Source of the DNA: Chitinivibrionales bacterium
GTDB taxonomy: Bacteria; Fibrobacterota; Chitinivibrionia; Chitinivibrionales; WJMI01
Direction: 5' to 3'
DNA: 33,450 nt
Assembly: GCA_014728015.1 (NCBI GenBank)
Contig: WJMI01000280.1
Coordinates: 1-33,450 of the forward strand
Positions 27,373 through 33,450 of this stretch are shown here, piece after piece; within the stretch, counting starts at the first letter, position 1, and each line of letters begins with the position of its first letter. A model generated the notes under the pieces. It worked only from the letters and a program-made list of their open reading frames with translations, was not told the DNA's origin and searched no databases. The position numbers were made by a program, and so were the translations under genes.

Positions 27373-29172
27373 CTATTCCCTCGAAAGCACCGCGAGGAAC
27401 GCCTCCTGCGGGATTTCCACGTTGCCTATCTGCTTCATGCGTTTTCTCCCTTCCTTCTGCTTCTCCAGGAGCTTGCGCTTCCGCGTGATATCGCCGCCGT
27501 AGCACTTGGACGTGACATCCTTGCGAAACGGCTTGACCGTGGTCCGCGCGATAACGCGTGTGCCGATAGCCGCTTGAATGGCGACCGGAAACATCTGGCG
27601 CGGAATGCGCTCCTTCAGCTTGGACGTGATCGATTGACCGTACGAGTATGCGGTGTCGCGATGCACGATCGCGGAAAACGCATCGACAGGCGCGCCGTTG
27701 ATAAGCACGTCGATTTTGACCAGATCCTCGTCGGTGTACCCGTCAAACTCGTAATCCATGGATGCATACCCGCGGGAGACACTCTTGAGCCGGTCGAAGA
27801 AATCCACAATCAGCTCTGCCAGCGGTATGCGATACGTGAGGTTGACCCGCGTCTGCTCGAGATATTCCATTGAACCCATCTGGCCGCGCTTTTCCTCGCA
27901 AAGCTTGATGATGGCGCCGACGTGGTCGGCGGGCGTGATAATCTGCACTCTTGCGATGGGCTCGCGAATGGATACGATGCTTTGGGGCGACGGCAGCTTG
28001 GCCGGGGAATCGATGTATACCGCCGTCGTATCTTTTGTTGCAATTTCATACTTGACGTTAGGGACCGTGGTGATAATATCGACGTTGTATTCCCTGAGGA
28101 GGCGTTCCTGCACGACCTCCATGTGCAGCAGGCCGAGAAAACCCGCCCGGAAGCCGAAGCCGAGCGCAGTGGACGTTTCCGGCTCGAAACTGATGGCGGC
28201 ATCGTTGAGCTTCAGCTTGTCGAGTGCCGCGCGCAGGTCCTCATAGTCGGCCTTGTCAATCGGGTACAGGCCGCTGAACACCATGGGCTTCACTTCGACA
28301 TACCCCGCAACCGGCTCGGCGGCGGGGCGGCGACGCGTAGTGACCGTGTCGCCGATCTTGATGTCCGAGAGGTTCCTGATAGTGGCCATCACGTAGCCGA
28401 CCTCACCGGCCCGGAGCAATTCCTCTGGTACGAATCCCAGCCTGAAACAACCGACTTCATCGGTTTCGTATTCGCGGTCGTTGGCGAAGAACCGGATTTC
28501 TTCGTTTTTTCTCAACTCGCCGTCGAACAGGCGCACGTACGCAATCGCGCCGCGGTATGAATCGAATACCGAGTCGAACACGAGCGCCCGCAGCGGCTGT
28601 GACGGATCCCCTCTTGGTGAAGGGATGTCGGTGATAATCCGGTCGAGAACCGCCGCGACACCTTCGCCGGTCTTCGCGCTGCAGTGGATAATGCCCGACG
28701 GGTCCACGCCGAGCAGATCGGCAACCTGGCGGCCGACTTCCTGAGGGTGGGCCGACGGCAGATCAATCTTGTTCAGGACCGGGATTATCGCGAGATCGTG
28801 CTCAAGCGCGAGATAGATATTGGTCAGCGTCTGGGCCTCGATCCCCTGCGTGGCATCCACTACCACCACCGCGCCTTCACACGCAGCAAGAGAGCGCGAA
28901 ACCTCATACGTGAAATCGACATGGCCGGGCGTGTCGATGAGATTCAACGTGTAGCGGCCCCCTCCGGGAGCAGCATACTCCATCCGGACAGGATGCGATT
29001 TGATCGTGATCCCGCGCTCCCGCTCCAGATCCATGTTGTCCAGGATCTGCTCCATCATCCTGTCCTTGCTTACCGTGTCGGTCAGCTCCAGAAGCCGGTC
29101 GGCAAGCGTGGACTTACCATGATCGATATGGGCGATTATGCAGAAATTACGGATATTATCTCTGTAGTCCAC
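27373..29172 (-). CDS. lepA: elongation factor 4 (LepA)
   Basis: LepA is a ribosome-associated translational GTPase related to EF-G. The 599-residue length is exact for the family. The G-domain motifs are [13 protein letters not shown] (G1), RGITIKS (G2), DTPGHVDF (G3) and NKIDLPSA (G4). The LepA-specific C-terminus [38 protein letters not shown] is complete. The start is GTG, with only a weak AGGCAG upstream. It is the first gene of the ten-gene minus-strand run; the lepA-lepB order is as in E. coli. Confidence 0.98.
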   Translation of the reverse strand: MDYRDNIRNFCIIAHIDHGKSTLADRLLELTDTVSKDRMMEQILDNMDLERERGITIKSHPVRMEYAAPGGGRYTLNLIDTPGHVDFTYEVSRSLAACEGAVVVVDATQGIEAQTLTNIYLALEHDLAIIPVLNKIDLPSAHPQEVGRQVADLLGVDPSGIIHCSAKTGEGVAAVLDRIITDIPSPRGDPSQPLRALVFDSVFDSYRGAIAYVRLFDGELRKNEEIRFFANDREYETDEVGCFRLGFVPEELLRAGEVGYVMATIRNLSDIKIGDTVTTRRRPAAEPVAGYVEVKPMVFSGLYPIDKADYEDLRAALDKLKLNDAAISFEPETSTALGFGFRAGFLGLLHMEVVQERLLREYNVDIITTVPNVKYEIATKDTTAVYIDSPAKLPSPQSIVSIREPIARVQIITPADHVGAIIKLCEEKRGQMGSMEYLEQTRVNLTYRIPLAELIVDFFDRLKSVSRGYASMDYEFDGYTDEDLVKIDVLINGAPVDAFSAIVHRDTAYSYGQSITSKLKERIPRQMFPVAIQAAIGTRVIARTTVKPFRKDVTSKCYGGDITRKRKLLEKQKEGRKRMKQIGNVEIPQEAFLAVLSRE

Positions 29173-29458
29173 AGTGATGTCTGCCTGCGCGTTTGGGCAC
29201 GAGAGAATGACGGGCCCATGCTTTTTGGCTTTGTGCCCTCGAACGCCTGAAGCGTCCGCGGCAAAAAGCTGCCGCTATCGCGACAAATCCTTGAAAAATA
29301 TACAACGTGCAGGGCGATCCACGGTGCCGCGTACCGGCGATTGTAGTGCAAAGGACATGAGAACCAACAATAGCCCTTCACGTGGATTTGGACGATATAA
29401 TTGGATATAATATTGTATAGCGCCAAGGCGTATCAGTTGAGACTCAAGGGGGGATCTC
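29173..29458. promoter_or_regulatory. divergent intergenic region with promoter candidates
   Basis: The 286-nt spacer between lepA (minus) and the beta-helix gene (plus) is the longest non-coding stretch. For lepA, TTGGTT (29362-29367) and TACAAT (29340-29345), read on the minus strand, are spaced 16 nt apart. For the plus strand, 29388-29420 is very AT-rich with TTGGAC at 29388, TATAAT at 29406 and TATTGT at 29411; the best spacing (17 nt) pairs TTGGAC with TATTGT. AAGGGGGG at 29446-29453 is the ribosome binding site of the beta-helix gene. A perfect GCGGCA/TGCCGC stem at 29258-29275 has no U-tract. The short ORFs in the track here look spurious. Confidence 0.4.
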
Positions 29459-31324
29459 ATGACGCATATCAAGCCTGCGGCCTGCCTGTTCTTCCTGCTC
29501 GTTCTCACGGTCCCGTCACGACCCGATATCGTCTACCTGAACGTGGGGGATGCATTTCAGGACTCGGTGGATGCCTATCCCGAAGGGACCCATTTTGTGA
29601 TCAGGTCGGGCGTGCACCGCATGCAGGAAGTGGACCCCAAGTCATACGATATATTTGCCGGCGAAGACGGCGCGGTGATGAACGGCGCGCGCCTTCTGAC
29701 AGACTGGGTCGATGAAGGTTCGTACTGGTCGCATGCGGGCCAGACCCAGGAAGGGGCGCCGGTGGGAAACTGCAGGGATGACCGCCCGATGTGCCTGTAT
29801 CCGGAAGACATGTTCATGGATGATGATTTCATGGTCCGTGTCGGATCCCTGGGCGATCTGGGCGCGGGCAGGTGGTACTTTGATTACGATGCCGACAAAG
29901 TATATATCGCGGACAATCCCTCGGGGCACACGCTTGAAGTGAGCGCGGCCGGGCATGCGTTCAAGGGAACGGCCTATGGCGTGACGGTGCGCAATCTGGT
30001 GATTGAGAAGTACGGGCAGGCCGCCCAGTGGCCGGCCCTCCTGCGTACGCATCAGCCCGAGGGCGAGGAAGAAGACAGCAGCCGGATCGATGACGGCTGG
30101 ATAATTATGGGCAACGAAATCCACCACAACCATGCCGTGGGCATCAAGGTTTTCGGGCTTCGCAACTATGTTATCAAGGACAACTATGTGCACCACAACG
30201 GCCACCTCGGGGTGAGTATCGTGGATGGTGACAACGGACTGGTCGAAGGCAACGAGATTTCGGAGAACGTTGTTGATGCCGTGGGCATCCGGGTCGCCGA
30301 GGAAGGCGGAACCAAGTTTGTGCGAACGAAGAACCTTGTTCTGCGCAGTAACTGGTGTCATCACAATCACGGGGCCGGTATCTGGGCAGATATCGAAAAT
30401 ATCAATGTGATCTGGGAAGGCAATCTGGTGGAGAACAATGGTTCCCAGGGGATTTTCCAGGAGATCGGCGGCTCGGCTGAGATATTCTGCAACGTTTCCC
30501 GGATGAACGGGACCCAATGGAGCGGATGGCTGTACGGCGGGCAGATCCTGGTTTCGCACTCCTCCGATGTCGAGATTCATCACAACGTGCTGGAGATATC
30601 CGCCACGGGTTCGGACAACAGCGGCGGCAACGGTATCACCATGGTGTATCAACCCGATGATGAGGGCAGGCTTCCGCTGCGCCCGAGCCGCAATTACATC
30701 CATCACAACCATATCACGCACAAGGGCACCCGCGGATCGACCGGTTTGGGCGCGGCGTGGAATGACAGCGTCGATCCCGCGTTGATAGACCAATACTTCG
30801 ATCCCGACAGCAACACCTTTGACTACAACCACTATCATGTGCCTGATTTGAGCAGGGGATATATCCACTGGAGATACGGGGACAGATGGCTGGGAAACCT
30901 GGACAGGTTCCAGGGTATCGGCCAGGAGGCCAATGGTACTGCGGATACCGATATCGACACGCGTCAATCCTTTGGCCAATGCGAAGATGCCCTGGCTGCG
31001 GTGCCTTCAGCCGGTGAGGCCGGACAGAAAGACATAGATCCAACCGCCGTCGCGCCGGAACAGGTCAGGACACCAACCAGTGCCGCGCGACCTTTCACAC
31101 GATACAATGCGGTCAGCGGATTGCTTTCGGCCTGGGCCGGCGGCATGTCTTCGGCGTTCGCCGTTTCGGTGCATGATGCGCGCGGCAGGCAGATGCAGGT
31201 CAGGCGGGGAATGGGCCTGAACCGCGTGGACATCGACCTGGGCAGGTTTGGCGCGGGCATCTACCTGGTCACGGTCACTACCGAAAGCGCGCGCGCCGCG
31301 CGAACGGTGAATGTTCTTCGCTAG
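29459..31324 (+). CDS. secreted right-handed beta-helix protein with C-terminal sorting-like domain
   Basis: A 621-residue exported protein with a strong ribosome binding site (AAGGGGGG, 5 nt spacing) and signal peptide (MTHIKPAACLFFLLVLTVPS). The central region (about 165-440) has parallel beta-helix repeats rich in Asn, His and Gly turns, such as MGNEIHHNHAVGIKVFGLRNYVIKDNYVHHNGHLGVSIVDGDNGLVEGNEI. This resembles NosD/pectate-lyase-like carbohydrate-active folds; no lyase catalytic set could be assigned. The last ~75 residues (FAVSVHDARGRQMQVRRGMGLNRVDIDLGRFGAGIYLVTVTTES...VNVLR) match the type-IX-sorting or FlgD-like C-terminal module. It probably binds or degrades extracellular glycans. 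Its stop overlaps the convergent regulator gene by CTAG, and that regulator may respond to a sugar. Confidence 0.8.
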   Translation: MTHIKPAACLFFLLVLTVPSRPDIVYLNVGDAFQDSVDAYPEGTHFVIRSGVHRMQEVDPKSYDIFAGEDGAVMNGARLLTDWVDEGSYWSHAGQTQEGAPVGNCRDDRPMCLYPEDMFMDDDFMVRVGSLGDLGAGRWYFDYDADKVYIADNPSGHTLEVSAAGHAFKGTAYGVTVRNLVIEKYGQAAQWPALLRTHQPEGEEEDSSRIDDGWIIMGNEIHHNHAVGIKVFGLRNYVIKDNYVHHNGHLGVSIVDGDNGLVEGNEISENVVDAVGIRVAEEGGTKFVRTKNLVLRSNWCHHNHGAGIWADIENINVIWEGNLVENNGSQGIFQEIGGSAEIFCNVSRMNGTQWSGWLYGGQILVSHSSDVEIHHNVLEISATGSDNSGGNGITMVYQPDDEGRLPLRPSRNYIHHNHITHKGTRGSTGLGAAWNDSVDPALIDQYFDPDSNTFDYNHYHVPDLSRGYIHWRYGDRWLGNLDRFQGIGQEANGTADTDIDTRQSFGQCEDALAAVPSAGEAGQKDIDPTAVAPEQVRTPTSAARPFTRYNAVSGLLSAWAGGMSSAFAVSVHDARGRQMQVRRGMGLNRVDIDLGRFGAGIYLVTVTTESARAARTVNVLR

Positions 31325-32859
31325 CGCGTGTCCTTTTTCGGCGGGCCGACCGAACCGCGGTGCACGAAACGCGGCTCGGCCGGCTTGTTTCCCCGCCGGT
31401 CGGCCCGCACGGGAATGTCGCCGATGAAGACGTGGGCGATTCCGTAGGCCAGCTCATCGAAACCCTGATCCACGGTGGATATGGGGTGCCGTCGGAAATC
31501 GGGGATGTCATCGAATGCAACGATCGACATGTCCCCGGGAATCGACATACCCAGGAAACGAAAAAGATAATAGTACGACGTTGCCAGCGCCTGGTTGGGC
31601 GCGAGGAGCGCGGTGATGCGGCCTTTCGACAGCAGGCGATGTATCGAGGGTACCGCACGCCGGAGCTCCGTGCGCGCGAGCGCCTCGCGCTGGTGCGCGC
31701 CGGCGCGCGGATGCCCGCGGTCGATTGTTTCGGCGATGGTCGATACGAAATCGAATATTCCGCTGTCGTTGTTCATGTCCCATGAAAGCCATTTCTCGCG
31801 CGCATCCTGATGCTCATAGGTGATGGTCATGGCTGGAAAAAGATCACGCGCAAGCCGTCCGATCGTGTCTACCCGCCGGTTCAGCCACACGTGATCCACC
31901 AGGCTGGCGGGGACATGAAAGCCGATCCGGCGATGCCCGGCATCGGAGAGGGACTGAAGTGCCGCGCCGACCATGGCATCCTCGTCGGCATAACAGTGAT
32001 AGCATCCGGCGCGACTGACCCGGCTCCACTCAAAGGGAAGGCTGGTGCCGTCGTGATCGATCCATACCACGGGCTTTTGAAATCCGGAAAGCCATTTCAC
32101 CCACAGATCGAGATCGAGAAAGTCATTGACATACGATACAATCACCGTTCCCAGATACCGGTTCCCCAGCGAGTTGATTAGCGATAGAATATCCTTGCGC
32201 CCGGATGCATAGAAGCGGCTGCTGATGTGGGGCTCGCCCGCAAGCACGGTTTTCACTTCGATGCCGTGACGGTTCAGCTCCTGGAACAGTCCTGATGCCA
32301 GAGGGGCCATGTATTGGGAAAACAGGCTGCGCCGCCAATCGCGATACTCCCTGAGCAGTACAAGCACCACCGGACCCGTTGCGCGCCGCCACTGTGCGGC
32401 CCCTGTCCGCCGGGAGATGCCTTCGGCCGGCCCGACAATCCACTTCTTACCGTGCTTGTGGATCAGCTTCTCGCCTTCGAGGAGCTTCAGGGCCGCACAC
32501 GCCGTGTTCTTAGACACGCCATGCGCCAGCACAAACGTTGCTACTTTGGGAAGGCTTCGTCCTGTTTTGTAGATGCCGCTGGTGATTTTGTCCCTGATGC
32601 TGTCGCGGAGCCCGGCGGCGGCATTGCCGGCGGTTGTGTCCGTTGCGTCCCGGTGTTCGCGTCCCCGAACGATGGTTCTCTTCCCGCGCGATGATTGAAG
32701 CAGTCCCTCCTTACACAGGAGGTGTACTGCTTTCAGCATGGTGCCCAGGGAGACACCGTAGTCCGCCGAGAGCTTCTTGAGTGACGGCAGACGCGCTTCG
32801 CTGCCGCGTTGGATTTCGGCCCGCAGCCGCCGCGCGATGGTTTCGTGGAGAAAGGGCAT
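31321..32859 (-). CDS. transcription regulator: tandem GntR-type winged helices + LacI-type sensor
   Basis: From ATG 32859 the protein has 512 residues. It contains two winged-helix segments in a row. The first is MPFLHETIARRLRAEIQRG...LPSLKKLSADYGVSLGTMLKAVHLLCKEGLLQSSRGKRTIV (about 1-66). The second is LRDSIRDKITSGIYKTGRSLPKVATFVLAHGVSKNTACAALKLLEGEKLIHKHGKKWIV (about 84-145). The rest (about 160-500) is a periplasmic-binding-protein-like sensor of the LacI/GalR class (LVLLREYRDW, SDAGHRRIGFHVP, ITALLAPNQALATSYYYLFRFLGMSIPGDMSIVAFDDIPDF, STVDQGFDELAYGI). It likely binds a sugar and regulates transport or secreted-enzyme genes. An upstream GTG at 32937 overlaps the Mur ligase stop (GTGA) and would add 26 residues; neither start has a clear ribosome binding site. 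The double DNA-binding part is unusual. Confidence 0.8.
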   Translation of the reverse strand: MPFLHETIARRLRAEIQRGSEARLPSLKKLSADYGVSLGTMLKAVHLLCKEGLLQSSRGKRTIVRGREHRDATDTTAGNAAAGLRDSIRDKITSGIYKTGRSLPKVATFVLAHGVSKNTACAALKLLEGEKLIHKHGKKWIVGPAEGISRRTGAAQWRRATGPVVLVLLREYRDWRRSLFSQYMAPLASGLFQELNRHGIEVKTVLAGEPHISSRFYASGRKDILSLINSLGNRYLGTVIVSYVNDFLDLDLWVKWLSGFQKPVVWIDHDGTSLPFEWSRVSRAGCYHCYADEDAMVGAALQSLSDAGHRRIGFHVPASLVDHVWLNRRVDTIGRLARDLFPAMTITYEHQDAREKWLSWDMNNDSGIFDFVSTIAETIDRGHPRAGAHQREALARTELRRAVPSIHRLLSKGRITALLAPNQALATSYYYLFRFLGMSIPGDMSIVAFDDIPDFRRHPISTVDQGFDELAYGIAHVFIGDIPVRADRRGNKPAEPRFVHRGSVGPPKKDTR

Positions 32860-32933
32860 TGTATCACGCCGGGGGAGAGTGCATTTCGATTCGGGTTTGT
32901 CAAAAAAAATAGGTTCTGGGTGCAATCGCTCCG

Positions 32934-33450
32934 TCACGGGGCACGGTCGATTGCCGCGGCGATACGTGCGGCAAACTCGGGGAGGGACGGGTCGCGGGCG
33001 CCCATGGAGATGACCGCATCCCCGGCCTCTGCCCGTCGGGCTACATCTTCTACCGCTTCATCGCGATCCGCCGGTGCGCGTACGTCGGCGGCGCAGCGTT
33101 GCAGCCTTCTGGCGATATCCCGCGACGAGATGTCTTTTCGGGTCGTGCCGCCGGCGTAGTATATCGGGAGCACGTACAGCGTATCTCCCTCACGAAGCAT
33201 GTCGTTGAATGCAGTGGAGAGATCCTCGAGCATGAAACGCGCAGGTGCAAATCCGTGCGGCTGAAACAGGGCGTGCAGGCGCGGCGCGAGGCGCCGGGCG
33301 GCGGCGAGCGCGGCGCGAACCTTGTCCGGATTGTGCGCGTAGTCATCGATGACCGTGATACCGCGTTTCGTGAGAATGCGGTCGAACCGGCGGGCAATGC
33401 CGGCATACATGCGCGCCCCCCGCGCGAGCGTGCCGGGATCCACCCCGAGC
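32934..33450 (-). CDS. Mur ligase, C-terminal part (MurC/Mpl-like), partial
   Basis: The frame is open to the window edge, so only the last ~171 residues are visible. The start shown in the track is an internal GTG. RRFDRILTKRGITVIDDYAHNPDKVRAALAAARR is the beginning of the Mur ligase C-terminal domain (the DDYAHxP motif). HALFQPHGFAPARFMLEDLSTAF ... YVLPIYYAGG fits the MurC/Mpl branch, which attaches L-alanine or recycled peptide to UDP-MurNAc. MurC usually has YAHHP; here the second His is Asn, so Mpl or a MurC-like paralogue is also possible. The TGA stop overlaps an alternative GTG start of the regulator downstream. Confidence 0.8.
   Translation of the reverse strand, partial: LGVDPGTLARGARMYAGIARRFDRILTKRGITVIDDYAHNPDKVRAALAAARRLAPRLHALFQPHGFAPARFMLEDLSTAFNDMLREGDTLYVLPIYYAGGTTRKDISSRDIARRLQRCAADVRAPADRDEAVEDVARRAEAGDAVISMGARDPSLPEFAARIAAAIDRAP

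Noticed and set aside
29258-29275. GCGGCA/TGCCGC hairpin in the lepA upstream region considered as a terminator
   Set aside because: No U-tract on either strand and no gene ends there; it may be a leader structure but nothing more can be supported.
29174-29426. Short ORFs of 78 and 96 residues in the lepA/beta-helix spacer
   Set aside because: No ribosome binding site or motif; both overlap promoter-like sequence or lepA.
29642-30979. 445-residue minus-strand ORF within the beta-helix gene
   Set aside because: It is antisense to a gene with signal peptide, ribosome binding site and repeat fold; the translation shows no motif.

Overview
The window is a GC-rich bacterial chromosome segment, densely coded on both strands. 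It has no tRNA, rRNA, CRISPR array or insertion sequence that I could see. The organism looks like a Gram-negative member of the FCB (Fibrobacterota-Chlorobiota-Bacteroidota) group. The reasons are a PorV/PorQ-like outer-membrane barrel, very large secreted proteins with C-terminal FlgD/type-IX-sorting-like modules, putative barrels ending in phenylalanine, and a secreted beta-helix protein. Fibrobacterota or a relative such as Chitinispirillia is my best guess, but this is inference from protein style and not a database result.

Layout. (a) 1-2680 (+): the tail of a metallo-beta-lactamase-fold hydrolase, a XerC/XerD tyrosine recombinase, and a translationally coupled GT-B glycosyltransferase that is frameshifted. 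(b) 2744-3058 (+): an HU/IHF protein. (c) 3118-11034 (+): a strong sigma70-type promoter ahead of three envelope genes. These are a putative outer-membrane barrel, a 1542-residue secreted multidomain protein, and a CsgG/LpoB-like domain fused to a PorV-like barrel. (d) 11031-12662 (-): a GAF/two-CW/SpoIIE-type phosphatase. (e) 12778-17389 (+): a signalling and envelope cluster of a TPR membrane protein, a GAF-GAF histidine kinase, a receiver lacking its phospho-acceptor Asp, and a ParA-type ATPase fused through one membrane helix to LysM and M23 peptidase domains. (f) 29172-17411 (-): one tightly packed ten-gene run, lepA, lepB-like, trpB, trpA, chorismate mutase, tyrA, aroA-like, nadK, recN and a ferredoxin-type aldo/keto reductase. 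Start and stop codons overlap or are separated by 16 nt or less at every junction. (g) 29459-31324 (+): a secreted beta-helix protein. (h) 32859-31321 (-): a regulator with two GntR-type winged helices and a LacI-type sensor. (i) 33450-32934 (-): the C-terminal part of a Mur ligase.

What stands out. The strongest candidate for something new is the ParA-TM-LysM-M23 fusion. It would join a cytoplasmic positioning ATPase to a periplasmic murein hydrolase in one chain, and it sits directly behind a kinase and a degenerate receiver. The minus-strand operon is also odd: the LepB homologue lacks both catalytic residues, and the AroA homologue lacks the EPSP-synthase signature residues. The chorismate mutase is of the eukaryotic (yeast Aro7-like) type and lies exactly between the Trp-branch and Tyr-branch genes. 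Both convergent gene pairs that overlap end on a shared palindromic CTAG.

No gene-free stretch exceeds 300 bases. The longest is the 286-nt divergent spacer between lepA and the beta-helix gene.
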